The notes: generated by a model not told the origin, from the sequence alone. Positions 1 to 7,801 are shown, numbered from the stretch's first letter. The stretch: DNA of 15,756 nt from Rickettsiales bacterium (GCA_023301245.1 JALZUV010000246.1:1-15756); one strand, 5' to 3'. Numbers and translations are program-made.

Positions 1-99
1 CTAATCGCACCGATTGCAATGGATGAAGGTCTACGCTTCGCCATCCGCGAAGGTGGCCGTACCGTTGGTGCGGGTGTAGTAGCGAAGATTGAAGCTTAA
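1..99 (+). CDS. tuf: Elongation factor Tu, C-terminal end (partial)
   Basis: These are the last 32 codons and the stop of EF-Tu, the GTPase that delivers aminoacyl-tRNA to the ribosomal A site in the cytoplasm. The frame reads LIAPIAMDEGLRFAIREG and then GRTVGAGVVAKIEA, which is the highly conserved end of the third beta-barrel domain, part of the tRNA-binding surface. The 5' end lies outside the window. The stop is 11 nt before rpsJ, with no terminator between, so tuf and the S10 cluster are probably cotranscribed, as is common where the str and S10 operons are joined. Any leader that controls the S10 operon would lie further upstream and cannot be seen here. Confidence 0.97.
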   Translation, partial: LIAPIAMDEGLRFAIREGGRTVGAGVVAKIEA

Positions 100-110
100 G
101 GAAGTAAATT

Positions 111-434
111 ATGGCAGTTAGTCAAAAAATTCGTATTCGCTTAAAAGCTTATGACCACGAAATCTTGGATCGTTCGACTCAAGAAATCGTGAGTACGGCT
201 AAGCGTACCGGTGCGAACGTGCGCGGTCCAATTCCGCTTCCACGTCGTATTCAAAAGTTTACGGTTAACCGTTCTCCTCACGTAAATAAAAAGTCTCGTG
301 AGCAGTTCGAAATTCGTACACACAAACGTATGATTGATATTGTGGATCCAACTCCACAAACGATTGATGCGCTTGGTAAGCTTGATTTATCTGCGGGTGT
401 GAATGTTCACATCCAACTAGGGGAGGCCTCGTAA
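111..434 (+). CDS. rpsJ: 30S ribosomal protein S10
   Basis: S10 is a small-subunit head protein. In many bacteria it also pairs with NusB in antitermination complexes on rRNA operons (family knowledge). The 107 residues are close to the usual 102-105. Family segments are visible: RIRLKAYDHEILD near the N-terminus, the loop region GPIPLPRRIQKFTVNRSPHV around residues 40-59, and RTHKRMIDI near residues 69-77. The start is supported by an AAGGAAG Shine-Dalgarno sequence just after the tuf stop. The stop codon shares its last A with the rplC ATG, so translation of S10 and L3 is probably coupled. Confidence 0.98.
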   Translation: MAVSQKIRIRLKAYDHEILDRSTQEIVSTAKRTGANVRGPIPLPRRIQKFTVNRSPHVNKKSREQFEIRTHKRMIDIVDPTPQTIDALGKLDLSAGVNVHIQLGEAS

Positions 435-1192
435 TGAGAACGGGACTAATTGCAAAAAAACTTGGCATGACTCGCATGTTTGATGAGTCTGGTTTGGCGA
501 TACCTGTGACGGTATTGCATCTGGATAATCTTCGTGTGGTTTCAACCAAGACCCAAGAACGTGACGGCTACACAGCGGTTCAGCTTGGTTATGGTAACGC
601 AAAAGCGAACCGTGTGACGAAGTCACTTCGCGGTCACTATGCGAAAAACAAAGTAGAGCCTGCAAAGAAACTTGTAGAGTTCCGCGTTGATAACGACCAC
701 CTGTTAACTGCGGGTCAAGAATTGGCGGCAAGTCATTTCCTAAGCGACCAGCGTGTTGATGTTACAGGGCAGTCTAAAGGTAAGGGGTTTGCTGGTGCGA
801 TGAAGCGTCACAACTTTGGCGGACTAGAGGCGACTCACGGTGTATCTATCTCTCATCGTAGTCATGGTTCTACTGGTCAGTGTCAAGATCCTGGTCGTGT
901 ATTTAAAGGCAAGAAAATGGCCGGTCACATGGGTGATGAGCAAGTAACGCAGCAAGGTTTGCGTATTGTTTCTACCGATGATGAGCAAGGTCTTATCTTC
1001 ATCGAAGGTGCAGTGCCTGGTTCTAAAAATGGTTATGTGACTATCAAAGATGCAGTGAAGTTGGCGGTTCCTTCCGAGGTTCCACACCCTGCTGGCTTGA
1101 AAGTTGCTAACACAAATAAGGCTGATGCAGCTCCAGCGGCTGAAGTGCCTGCGGAAGTAGCAGCTGAAGAGAAGAGTGAAGGGCAGGAATAA
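434..1192 (+). CDS. rplC: 50S ribosomal protein L3, with Ala/Glu-rich tail
   Basis: L3 binds 23S rRNA early in assembly, and its long loop reaches the peptidyl transferase centre. The N-terminal MRTGLIAKKLGMTRMF and the loop from about residue 127 to 167 (HNFGG, HRSHGSTGQ, GRVFKGKKMAGHMG) are diagnostic. Gln149 in the GQ motif lies at the site methylated by PrmB in Escherichia coli; whether it is modified here is unknown. At 252 residues it is about 40 longer than the E. coli protein. The excess is a C-terminal tail from about residue 213, rich in Ala, Glu and Pro, seen in other alphaproteobacterial L3 proteins. The start overlaps the rpsJ stop by 1 nt and the stop overlaps the rplD start by 1 nt. 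Confidence 0.98.
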   Translation: MRTGLIAKKLGMTRMFDESGLAIPVTVLHLDNLRVVSTKTQERDGYTAVQLGYGNAKANRVTKSLRGHYAKNKVEPAKKLVEFRVDNDHLLTAGQELAASHFLSDQRVDVTGQSKGKGFAGAMKRHNFGGLEATHGVSISHRSHGSTGQCQDPGRVFKGKKMAGHMGDEQVTQQGLRIVSTDDEQGLIFIEGAVPGSKNGYVTIKDAVKLAVPSEVPHPAGLKVANTNKADAAPAAEVPAEVAAEEKSEGQE

Positions 1193-1815
1193 TGAAACTT
1201 AAACTCGTATCATTGACTGGCAAAGCTTCAGGCGAAGCAGAGCTAAACAAAGATGTGTTCGGCATTGAGCCGCGTGTTGATATCATGCACCGTGTGGTGT
1301 TGTGGCAGCAAGCACGCAAGCAGCAAGGAACACATAAAACTAAAGAGCGTGGTGAAGTACAAGGTACTACAGCAAAGCCGTTCCGCCAAAAAGGTACAGG
1401 TAATGCACGTCGTGGTACTATGCGCGCTTCACAGCATCGTACAGGTGGTACTACTTTCGGTCCTCGTGTTCGTTCACATGCACATAAGTTACCAAGAAAA
1501 GTTCGCGCTCTAGGTTTGAAGTCAGCACTATCTGCTAAGATGGCTGCGGGTCAAATCAAGGTGATTGACACGGTGGTGATTACGAAAGCAAGTACTGCTG
1601 ATGTTAAGAAGCAAATCGCGAATCTTGGTTTAACCAAGCCGCTATTTGTTCGTGGCGATAATGCACACGATGAGTTTGCAAAATCTATTCGCAACTTGCC
1701 TTATACGGATGCAATCGCTCAAGGTGGATTGAATGTTTATGACATTTTACGCCATGATGATGTGATTATCACTTCGCACGCATTAAAAGAATTGGAAGAG
1801 AGGTTATCAGCATGA
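1192..1815 (+). CDS. rplD: 50S ribosomal protein L4
   Basis: L4 is an assembly protein of the large subunit whose extended loop lines the peptide exit tunnel. The 207 residues are normal length. The loop, about residues 41-97, carries the conserved KPFRQKGTGNARRG and HRTGGTTFGPR segments. In E. coli, L4 also represses its own S10 operon by binding the leader mRNA; no such leader is visible here because the operon start is outside the window. The gene starts within the rplC stop (TAATG), and its TGA overlaps the rplW ATG in an ATGA arrangement, pointing to coupled translation on both sides. Confidence 0.98.
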   Translation: MKLKLVSLTGKASGEAELNKDVFGIEPRVDIMHRVVLWQQARKQQGTHKTKERGEVQGTTAKPFRQKGTGNARRGTMRASQHRTGGTTFGPRVRSHAHKLPRKVRALGLKSALSAKMAAGQIKVIDTVVITKASTADVKKQIANLGLTKPLFVRGDNAHDEFAKSIRNLPYTDAIAQGGLNVYDILRHDDVIITSHALKELEERLSA

Positions 1816-2123
1816 GCAAGAAGCAAGCGATAAACCCGAAACATTATGATGTGATTCAGCGTCCTATTATTACGGAAAAAGCTACCATTGCATCGGAAGA
1901 TGGAAAAGTAGTATTTCAGGTTCACCCTGAAGCAACTAAAAAAGATGTTCGTGAAGCGGTAGAGCAATTGTTCGGCGTTAAGGTGACAAAAGTAAACACT
2001 GTTTCCATCCACGGTAAAACAAAGCGTTTTCGTGGTGTAAAAGGTAAGCAGAACGATCGCAAAAAAGCAATCGTTACGCTAGCTGAAGGTCAGACCATTG
2101 ATACAATGGCGGGAGTAAACTAG
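1812..2123 (+). CDS. rplW: 50S ribosomal protein L23
   Basis: L23 sits at the exit of the peptide tunnel and is the docking site for trigger factor and signal recognition particle. The 103 residues match the family. The segment VIQRPIITEKAT places Glu22 at the position of the E. coli Glu18 used for chaperone docking. The flexible basic loop (GKTKRFRGVKGKQNDRKKA) that reaches into the tunnel is near residues 68-86. The start overlaps the rplD stop by 4 nt (ATGA); the neighbouring rplB starts 3 nt after the stop. Confidence 0.97.
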   Translation: MSKKQAINPKHYDVIQRPIITEKATIASEDGKVVFQVHPEATKKDVREAVEQLFGVKVTKVNTVSIHGKTKRFRGVKGKQNDRKKAIVTLAEGQTIDTMAGVN

Positions 2124-2125
2124 AC

Positions 2126-2965
2126 ATGGCACTAAAGAAATTCAACCCAACAACCCCTGCACAGCGCGGATTGGTTCTAATCGACCGTTCAGAACTGTAC
2201 AAAGGTAAGCCTGAAAAGAGCTTGGTTAAGGGTAAAACTAAAACGGGTGGCCGTAACAATATGGGGCGTATTACGACACGTCATATTGGTGGTGGTCATA
2301 AGCAGAAATACCGTATGGTTGACTTTAAGCGTGCCAAGACTGGCGCGGCTACAGTTGAGCGTATCGAGTATGATCCTAACCGTACAGCTTTCATCGCTTT
2401 AATTAAGTACGAAGATGCTACTATCTCTTACATCATTGCGCCTCAGCGCTTGAGTGTTGGTGATAAAGTGGAATCTGGCGATCGTGTTGAAGTGAAGCCT
2501 GGTAATGCGATGCCTTTGAAAAACATTCCAGTGGGTACTATCATCCACAATATTGAGATGAAACCTAAGAAGGGTGCACAGATTGCTCGTTCGGCTGGTG
2601 GTTACGCTCAGTTAGTGGGTAAAGATGCAGGTTACGCGCAAGTGAAGCTTCGCTCAGGTGAGTTGCGACTGGTGCTTGGCGATTGCCTAGCAACAATTGG
2701 TGCAATTTCTAACGCTGACCATCAGAACCAAAACTTTGGTAAAGCTGGCCGTAGTCGTTGGAAAGGTATTCGCCCAACCGTTCGCGGTGTTGCAATGAAC
2801 CCTGTTGATCATCCGCATGGTGGTGGTGAAGGTAAAACTTCTGGTGGTCGTCATCCGGTTACTCCTTGGGGTAAGCCGACGAAGGGTGCGAAGACTCGCA
2901 GTAAGAAAAAAGTGAATAAGCTAGTGTTGCGTACGCGCCACCAAGCGAAGAAACGTAAAGGTTAA
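2126..2965 (+). CDS. rplB: 50S ribosomal protein L2
   Basis: L2 is one of the largest and most conserved 50S proteins. It is needed for subunit association and for peptidyl transferase activity. At 279 residues it is of standard size. The OB-fold and SH3-like RNA-binding domains span roughly residues 40-200. The C-terminal signature NPVDHPHGGGEGKTSGGRHP is intact, with His229 at the same number as the functionally important His229 of E. coli. The basic C-terminus (KTRSKKKVNKLVLRTRHQAK) is typical. The gap to rplW is 2 nt and the gap to rpsS is 5 nt. Confidence 0.99.
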   Translation: MALKKFNPTTPAQRGLVLIDRSELYKGKPEKSLVKGKTKTGGRNNMGRITTRHIGGGHKQKYRMVDFKRAKTGAATVERIEYDPNRTAFIALIKYEDATISYIIAPQRLSVGDKVESGDRVEVKPGNAMPLKNIPVGTIIHNIEMKPKKGAQIARSAGGYAQLVGKDAGYAQVKLRSGELRLVLGDCLATIGAISNADHQNQNFGKAGRSRWKGIRPTVRGVAMNPVDHPHGGGEGKTSGGRHPVTPWGKPTKGAKTRSKKKVNKLVLRTRHQAKKRKG

Positions 2966-2970
2966 TTGAT

Positions 2971-3246
2971 ATGACACGTTCAGTATGGAAAGGCCCATTT
3001 GTTGATGGGTATTTGTTGAAGAAGGCTGATGTAGCTCGCGCAAGCGGCCGCAATCAGGTTATCAAAATATGGTCGCGTCGCTCAACGATTTTGCCACAGT
3101 TTGTTGGCTTAACCTTTGGCGTTTATAACGGCAAAAAATTCATCCCTGTTCTAGTGACGGAAGAGATGATTGGTCACAAGTTTGGTGAGTTTTCACCAAC
3201 ACGTACCTATCTCGGTCACGGCGCAGATAAGAAAGCGAAAAGGTAA
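2971..3246 (+). CDS. rpsS: 30S ribosomal protein S19
   Basis: S19 forms a complex with S13 in the head of the 30S subunit and contacts A-site tRNA and the B1a intersubunit bridge. The 91 residues match the family length. Signatures are RSVWKGPFVDGYLL at the N-terminus, KIWSRRSTILPQFVG in the middle, and GHKFGEFSPTRTYLGHGAD near the C-terminus. It lies 5 nt after rplB and 5 nt before rplV in the usual S10-operon order. Confidence 0.98.
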   Translation: MTRSVWKGPFVDGYLLKKADVARASGRNQVIKIWSRRSTILPQFVGLTFGVYNGKKFIPVLVTEEMIGHKFGEFSPTRTYLGHGADKKAKR

Positions 3247-3251
3247 TAGCG

Positions 3252-3623
3252 ATGGGTAAAAATGTTATTGTAAGAAAGCCTAATGAAGCGAAAGCGCGTT
3301 TAAGTAATTTGCGCACTAGCCCGATTAAGCTAAACCAAGTAGCGAAAATGATTCGCGGTATGGGTGTTGACGCAGCGCGCACACAGTTGACTTTCTGTGG
3401 TCGTCGTATTGCTAACGATGTAAAAAAGCTTCTCGATTCAGCAATTGCGAATGCAGAGAACAACCATAATCTGAATATTGATGATTTAGTGGTAAAAGAG
3501 GCTTATGTCGGCAAGGCGATGAAGATGAAACGTTTTCGTGCACGTGCACGTGGTCGTGGTGCTTCTATCGAAAAGCCGTTCAGCCACCTAACAATTATAC
3601 TTAGTGAAGAAGAGAGCAAATAA
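3252..3623 (+). CDS. rplV: 50S ribosomal protein L22
   Basis: L22 contacts several 23S rRNA domains, and its long beta-hairpin lines the narrow part of the exit tunnel, where macrolide-resistance and stalling mutations map in other bacteria. The 123 residues are slightly longer than E. coli L22 (110), mostly from an extended N-terminus. The segment RTSPIKLNQVAKMIRG is conserved. The hairpin region, about residues 88-108, reads KAMKMKRFRARARGRGASI and shows no deletion. The stop codon TAA shares its last A with the ATG of rpsC. Confidence 0.97.
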   Translation: MGKNVIVRKPNEAKARLSNLRTSPIKLNQVAKMIRGMGVDAARTQLTFCGRRIANDVKKLLDSAIANAENNHNLNIDDLVVKEAYVGKAMKMKRFRARARGRGASIEKPFSHLTIILSEEESK

Positions 3624-4309
3624 TGGGACAAAAAGTAAATCCGATTGGTCTACGTCTAGGCATTAACAAAACGTGGGACTCACGTTGGTATGCTGACGGT
3701 GGCGATTATGCGAAGCTTCTACATGAAGATATTAAAATTCGTGAGTATGTGAGAAAAGAACTAGTTACCGCTGGCATTAGTGACATTATTATCGAGCGTC
3801 CTTCTAAGAAAGCGATTGTAACAATTCACACGGCCCGCCCTGGTGTTGTTATTGGTAAAAAAGGTGCTGATATTGATCGTGTTCGTAAGAACATCGGTAA
3901 ATTCACTGCTGATGAAGTTACCTTGAATATCGTTGAAGTGCGTAAGCCAGAGCTGGACTCAACGCTTATTGCAGAAGGTATTGCGCAGCAACTTGAGCGT
4001 CGTGTATCTTTCCGTCGCGCAATGAAGCGTGCAGTACAGTCAGCCCTACGTTTAGGTGCTGAAGGTATTCGTATTAACTGTGGTGGCCGCCTAGGTGGAG
4101 CAGAGATTGCTCGTATGGAATGGTACCGTGAAGGTCGTGTTCCACTTCATACCTTGCGTGCAGACGTAGATTATGGTATTGCACGTGCCCTTACTACTTA
4201 TGGCATCATTGGTGTCAAGGTTTGGGTGTTTAAAGGTGAGATCATGAATAATGACAAAACCGAGTCTTTTACAACGACAACGCCGACAACTCCGGCCGAA
4301 GCAGCGTAA
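3623..4309 (+). CDS. rpsC: 30S ribosomal protein S3
   Basis: S3 lies at the mRNA entry channel of the 30S subunit and takes part in the ribosome's mRNA helicase activity. The N-terminal MGQKVNPIGLRLG is diagnostic. A type II KH RNA-binding domain follows, with its GKKG loop at residues 78-81. The C-terminal domain contains the conserved RRAMKRAVQSALRLGAEGI and GRLGGAEIARMEWYREGRVP segments. The 228 residues are typical. The last 20 or so form a Thr/Pro-rich tail (ESFTTTTPTTPAEAA) that is not conserved. The gap to rplP, 31 nt, is one of the larger ones here. Confidence 0.98.
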   Translation: MGQKVNPIGLRLGINKTWDSRWYADGGDYAKLLHEDIKIREYVRKELVTAGISDIIIERPSKKAIVTIHTARPGVVIGKKGADIDRVRKNIGKFTADEVTLNIVEVRKPELDSTLIAEGIAQQLERRVSFRRAMKRAVQSALRLGAEGIRINCGGRLGGAEIARMEWYREGRVPLHTLRADVDYGIARALTTYGIIGVKVWVFKGEIMNNDKTESFTTTTPTTPAEAA

Positions 4310-4340
4310 TTAAATAAGAATATAATTTAGAGTAGATACA

Positions 4341-4760
4341 ATGTTACAACCTAAGAAAACAAAATATCGCAAGCAGCATAAAGGCCGTATTCACGGTAAT
4401 ACTAAAGGTGGCGCAACGCTCAACTTTGGTAGCTATGGCTTGAAAGCATTAGAACCTGAGCGTGTAACTGCACGTCAGATTGAAGCATCACGTCGTGCGA
4501 TTTCGCGCCATATGAAGCGTGTAGGTCGTCTTTGGATTCGTATCTTCCCTGATTTGCCTGTGACCAGCAAACCTGCTGAAGTTCGTATGGGTAAAGGTAA
4601 GGGGTCTGTAGATTACTGGGCTGCACGTGTTGCACCTGGTCGCATTCTATTTGAACTTGATGGTGTGACGGAAGAAGTTGCTCGTGGCGCATTTGAGCGC
4701 GCATCAGCGAAGCTTCCGATTAAGACCAAATTTGTTAAACGTGTCGGAGAGGAAGCTTAG
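4341..4760 (+). CDS. rplP: 50S ribosomal protein L16
   Basis: L16 organises the A-site side of the 50S subunit and is added late in assembly. The 139 residues match the family. The start MLQPKKTKYRKQHKGR and the loop AEVRMGKGKGSVDYW are diagnostic. Arg82 in this loop corresponds to E. coli Arg81, which is hydroxylated there by an oxygenase; modification here is unknown. The Shine-Dalgarno sequence is weak (AGAG 11 nt before the ATG), unlike its neighbours. rpmC starts 3 nt after the stop. Confidence 0.98.
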   Translation: MLQPKKTKYRKQHKGRIHGNTKGGATLNFGSYGLKALEPERVTARQIEASRRAISRHMKRVGRLWIRIFPDLPVTSKPAEVRMGKGKGSVDYWAARVAPGRILFELDGVTEEVARGAFERASAKLPIKTKFVKRVGEEA

Positions 4761-4762
4761 TC

Positions 4763-4972
4763 ATGGCTAAAACAACAAAAAAAGAAGATTTAAAAGGTAA
4801 ATCAAGCGATGAGCTGATTTCTTTGTTGCGTGACGGCAAAAAAGAGTTATTAAATCTCCGCTTCCGCAAAGCAGGTGGTGAGTTAGAGGCAACGTCTGGT
4901 ATTCGCAAGACTCGTAGAGATGTTGCACGAATTAAGACACAGCTAAGCGAACTAAAGAACAAAGCTGCTTAA
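4763..4972 (+). CDS. rpmC: 50S ribosomal protein L29
   Basis: L29 is a small helical hairpin protein next to L23 at the tunnel exit. The 69 residues are typical. The first helix starts at KSSDELISLLRDGKKELLNL, and the second carries ATSGIRKTRRDVARIKTQL, which matches the conserved LRF...R..RR.IAR.KT pattern of the family. The gap to rplP is 2 nt; 25 nt separate it from rpsQ. Confidence 0.96.
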   Translation: MAKTTKKEDLKGKSSDELISLLRDGKKELLNLRFRKAGGELEATSGIRKTRRDVARIKTQLSELKNKAA

Positions 4973-4997
4973 GCGATTAAATTAAGGAATTAAGATT

Positions 4998-5234
4998 ATG
5001 CCAAAACGTATATTACAGGGTGTTATTGTTTCAGACAAAGCGGATAAAACCGTTTCTGTTCTGGTAAGCCGCCGTATTAAGCATCCGCTATACCGCAAAA
5101 CAATGACGCGTACTAAGAAGTATGCGGCGCATGATGCGACGAATCAGTATAAAGAGGGTCAGGAAGTGCGCATTGTAGAATGTGTTCCTATCTCTAAAAG
5201 TAAAACATGGACCGTGCTTGAAGCAGTTGCTTAA
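4998..5234 (+). CDS. rpsQ: 30S ribosomal protein S17
   Basis: S17 is an OB-fold primary binding protein of 16S rRNA that helps to form the 5' domain of the 30S subunit. The 78 residues match the family. The start PKRILQGVIVSDKADKTV, the loop KHPLYRKTMTRTKKYAAHD and the C-terminal VRIVECVPISKSKTW are diagnostic. An AAGGAA sequence about 9 nt before the ATG supports the start. Its 5' spacer resembles the spacer before rplN (see findings). Confidence 0.97.
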   Translation: MPKRILQGVIVSDKADKTVSVLVSRRIKHPLYRKTMTRTKKYAAHDATNQYKEGQEVRIVECVPISKSKTWTVLEAVA

Positions 5235-5271
5235 AGCGTAAGTTTAAAAAATAGGAATTAAGGGTTACGTT

Positions 5272-5640
5272 ATGATCCAAATGCAAACAACCATGGAAGC
5301 CGCAGATAACTCTGGCGCACGTAAAGTACAGTGTATCAAAGTTCTGGGTGGCTCTCACCGTAAGATCGCCTCGGTTGGCGATATTATTAAAGTTTCTGTC
5401 AAGGAAGCTATCCCTCGCGGTAAAGTGAAAAAGGGTGAAGTTCATAGCGCCGTTATCGTTCGCACAGCGAAAGAAGTGAAGCGTGCTGATGGTACTGCCA
5501 TCCGTTTCGACAAAAACGCTGCTGTATTGTTAAATAACGCAGGTGAGCCGATTGGTACTCGTATCTTTGGCCCAGTGGTTCGCGAGTTGCGTTCACGTGG
5601 TTTTATGAAGATTGTGTCTTTGGCACCGGAGGTTCTATAA
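5272..5640 (+). CDS. rplN: 50S ribosomal protein L14
   Basis: L14 is a beta-barrel protein at the subunit interface (bridges B5 and B8) and the binding site of the silencing factor RsfS in other bacteria. Its 122 residues equal the family length. The N-terminal MIQMQTTMEAADNSGARKV is characteristic, as are GGSHRKIASVGDII and the C-terminal FGPVVRELRSRGFMKIVSLA. The first ATG is chosen because MIQ-x-x-T is the family start. The stop abuts the rplX ATG with no gap. Confidence 0.98.
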   Translation: MIQMQTTMEAADNSGARKVQCIKVLGGSHRKIASVGDIIKVSVKEAIPRGKVKKGEVHSAVIVRTAKEVKRADGTAIRFDKNAAVLLNNAGEPIGTRIFGPVVRELRSRGFMKIVSLAPEVL

Positions 5641-5949
5641 ATGGCTGCTAAATTGAAAAAAGGCGACAAGGTTATTGTAACCACAGGTCGTGATAAAGGT
5701 AAAACAGGTGAAATCTTAAAGATGTTCCCTGACAGCGATCGTATTTTGGTTTCTGGCGTTAACAAAGTTAAGCGTCATAATAAACCAAGCGCTACGGGTG
5801 CTGGTGGAATTGAAGAAAAAGAAGCTCCTATGCACATTTCTAATGTTGCTTATGATGCTGGCGGAAAACCGTCACGTATTGGCTTCTCGACTTTAAAGGA
5901 TGGTACGAAGGTTCGTACTGCAAAGAAAACTAAAGAAAATATTGCGTAA
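5641..5949 (+). CDS. rplX: 50S ribosomal protein L24
   Basis: L24 is an assembly initiator that binds the 5' end of 23S rRNA and sits near the tunnel exit. The 102 residues match the family. A KOW motif is clear at residues 4-30 (KLKKGDKVIVTTGRDKGKTG). The segments NKVKRHNKPSATGAGGIEEK and APMHISNVAYDAGGKPSRIG are typical. It directly follows the rplN stop, so translation is likely coupled. Its own Shine-Dalgarno sequence (GGAGG) lies inside the end of rplN. Confidence 0.98.
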   Translation: MAAKLKKGDKVIVTTGRDKGKTGEILKMFPDSDRILVSGVNKVKRHNKPSATGAGGIEEKEAPMHISNVAYDAGGKPSRIGFSTLKDGTKVRTAKKTKENIA

Positions 5950-5954
5950 TTATT

Positions 5955-6512
5955 ATGACTGCTCGATTAAAAGATGAATATACGAAGAAAATCGTTCCTG
6001 CTTTGCAGAAAGAGTTTTCTTTTGCCAATGCAATGCAAATGCCTAAGCTCGATAAAATCGTGCTTAATATGGGTTTGAGTGATGCCGTTACAGACAGCAA
6101 GGTTGTTAAGGGCGCTGTTGCTGAAATGGAAGCTATTTCTGGTCAAAAAGTTATGATCACTAAAGCGCGCCAATCTATCGCGGGTTTCAAGCTTCGTGAA
6201 GGCATGCCAATTGGTTGTAAAGTAACATTGCGCGGCGACAAGATGTACGAATTTCTTGACCGCCTCATTAACATTGCGATGCCTCGTATTCGTGACTTCC
6301 GTGGTCAATCACCTAAGTCGTTTGATGCGCAAGGTAATTACAATTTTGGGATTAAAGAGCAAATTATTTTCCCTGAAATTAACTACGATAAAGTGGATAA
6401 AGTGCGCGGTATGAATATTACCATCGCAACGACCGCTGCAAACGATGATCAAGCGCGAGCTTTGTTAACGGCTTTTAATTTTCCGTTCACAAAACCCGCT
6501 AAAAAAGCATAA
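5955..6512 (+). CDS. rplE: 50S ribosomal protein L5
   Basis: L5 binds 5S rRNA, anchors the central protuberance and contacts P-site tRNA and S13. The 185 residues are close to the family's usual 179-185. Signatures are MPKLDKIVLNMGL near residues 29-41, the TKARQSIAGFKLREGMPIG region in the middle, and RDFRGQSPKSFDAQGNYNFG plus the IFPEINYDKVDKVRGMNITI block toward the C-terminus. There is no strong Shine-Dalgarno sequence in the 5-nt gap after rplX, which suggests coupling to rplX translation. Confidence 0.98.
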   Translation: MTARLKDEYTKKIVPALQKEFSFANAMQMPKLDKIVLNMGLSDAVTDSKVVKGAVAEMEAISGQKVMITKARQSIAGFKLREGMPIGCKVTLRGDKMYEFLDRLINIAMPRIRDFRGQSPKSFDAQGNYNFGIKEQIIFPEINYDKVDKVRGMNITIATTAANDDQARALLTAFNFPFTKPAKKA

Positions 6513-6534
6513 AGAGTAAGAGGACTACAAACAC

Positions 6535-6840
6535 ATGGCTAAAGTAAGCTCAGTTGAAAAGAATGATACTCGCCGCCGCAAGGTCGCGAAATATGCAAAG
6601 AAGCGTGCAGAATTGAAGGCAACGATTATGAATCGTACGCTTCCAATGGAAGAGCGTTTCGGTGCACAGTTGAAACTGAATGAATTGCCCCGCGATGGCT
6701 CGCCTAGCCGAGTTCGTAACCGTTGTGGTCTAAGTGGTCGCCCTCGTGGTAACTACCGTAAGTTTAACTTGTCACGTATCGCATTGCGCGAGCTTGGCAA
6801 CTTTGGTCAGATTCCCGGCCTTGTGAAATCAAGCTGGTAG
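6535..6840 (+). CDS. rpsN: 30S ribosomal protein S14, zinc-free type
   Basis: S14 is a late-binding protein in the 30S head next to S3 and S10. The 101 residues and the single cysteine place it in the long, zinc-independent class; the paired CxxC motifs of the short class are absent. The C-terminal half (RCGLSGRPRGNYRKFNLSR, then ALRELGNFGQIPGLVKSSW) is diagnostic. The start has a good Shine-Dalgarno sequence (AGAGGA) at about 10 nt. Position between rplE and rpsH is as in the standard spc operon. Confidence 0.98.
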   Translation: MAKVSSVEKNDTRRRKVAKYAKKRAELKATIMNRTLPMEERFGAQLKLNELPRDGSPSRVRNRCGLSGRPRGNYRKFNLSRIALRELGNFGQIPGLVKSSW

Positions 6841-6855
6841 ATAAGGAAATATACT

Positions 6856-7251
6856 ATGTCGATGAATGATATACTCTCTGATACGGTAACCCGTATCCGT
6901 AATGGCCAAAAGGCTCGTTTGCACACTGTTGAGGCGATTTACTCGAAGCTCAATAAAGGTGTTTGCGACGTTCTAAAGCAAGAAGGTTTCATCAATGATG
7001 TGACTGTATCGGGCACTTCTACTAAACCAATGTTAAACATTGAGCTGAAGTACCACGAAGATCAGCCTGTTATTAGTAAAATCAAACGTATCTCTAAGCC
7101 AGGTCGTCGCGAATATTCGCCCGTATCTGACTTGCCAAAAGTTAACAATGGTCTTGGAATTTCCATCATCACTACATCTAGCGGTGTAATGTCTGATGCA
7201 CAGGCGCGCGCGAAAAACGTGAGCGGCGAAATTCTTTGCGAAGTATTCTAA
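6856..7251 (+). CDS. rpsH: 30S ribosomal protein S8
   Basis: S8 is a primary 16S rRNA binder that organises the central domain. In E. coli it also represses spc operon translation by binding the rplE mRNA. The 131 residues match the family. The start MNDILSDTVTRIRNGQ and the C-terminal segment GISIITTSSGVMSDAQAR are diagnostic. Two ATGs occur 6 nt apart. The first is preferred because AAGGA lies 8 nt upstream of it. I did not identify an S8-like regulatory site in this window. Confidence 0.98.
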   Translation: MSMNDILSDTVTRIRNGQKARLHTVEAIYSKLNKGVCDVLKQEGFINDVTVSGTSTKPMLNIELKYHEDQPVISKIKRISKPGRREYSPVSDLPKVNNGLGISIITTSSGVMSDAQARAKNVSGEILCEVF

Positions 7252-7261
7252 GGAAAAGATA

Positions 7262-7795
7262 ATGTCACGCGTAGGTAAATATCCAGTTACAGTTCCAGAA
7301 GGTGTCACCGTTGATATCACTGATAGCACCATTACCGTTAAAGGTAAGGGCGGCGAGTTATCAACTCAGATCCTCGGAAATGTGAAAGTTACAATGGAAG
7401 AGGGCGGTGTAACCGTTACTCCGACAAACAACACGAAATTCGCTCGCTCTATGTGGGGGACGACTCGTAGCAATATTCAAAACTTAGTGACAGGCGTTAC
7501 TGAGGGCTTTAAAAAGGGTCTTGAATTGCGCGGTGTAGGTTATCGTGTTGCACAAAAAGGCGACGTGCTTATTCTATCGCTTGGCTATAGCCACGATACG
7601 TATTTTGTATTGCCGACCGGTGTTTCTGCGAAAGTTGAAAAACAAACATTAATTGAACTTACCGGTGCTGATAAGCAGATGGTAGGGCAGGTAGCAGCAC
7701 AGATTCGTGCGCTACGTAAGCCTGAGCCTTACAAAGGTAAAGGTGTTCGTTATGTGGGCGAGTATGTCCGCATGAAAGAAGGAAAGAAGAAGTAG
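7262..7795 (+). CDS. rplF: 50S ribosomal protein L6
   Basis: L6 lies close to the factor-binding site and the sarcin-ricin loop of the 50S subunit. It consists of two tandem copies of the same fold, about residues 1-82 and 83-177. The start MSRVGKYPVTVPEGV and the C-terminal signature PEPYKGKGVRYVGEYVRMKE are diagnostic. The 177 residues equal the family length. An AAGGAAA Shine-Dalgarno sequence precedes the ATG. Confidence 0.98.
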   Translation: MSRVGKYPVTVPEGVTVDITDSTITVKGKGGELSTQILGNVKVTMEEGGVTVTPTNNTKFARSMWGTTRSNIQNLVTGVTEGFKKGLELRGVGYRVAQKGDVLILSLGYSHDTYFVLPTGVSAKVEKQTLIELTGADKQMVGQVAAQIRALRKPEPYKGKGVRYVGEYVRMKEGKKK

Positions 7796-7801
7796 GTTAA
7801 C

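Noticed and set aside
1253..1513. An 86-codon + strand reading frame inside rplD.
   Set aside because: It overlaps the intact, strongly conserved L4 gene in another frame, and its product has shadow-like composition with no recognisable motif.
4321..4326. A perfect TATAAT hexamer between rpsC and rplP, as a possible internal promoter.
   Set aside because: No TTGACA-like sequence lies 15-19 bp upstream (that region reads CCGAAGCAGC) and there is no extended -10 TG. In an A+T-rich spacer it is probably chance.
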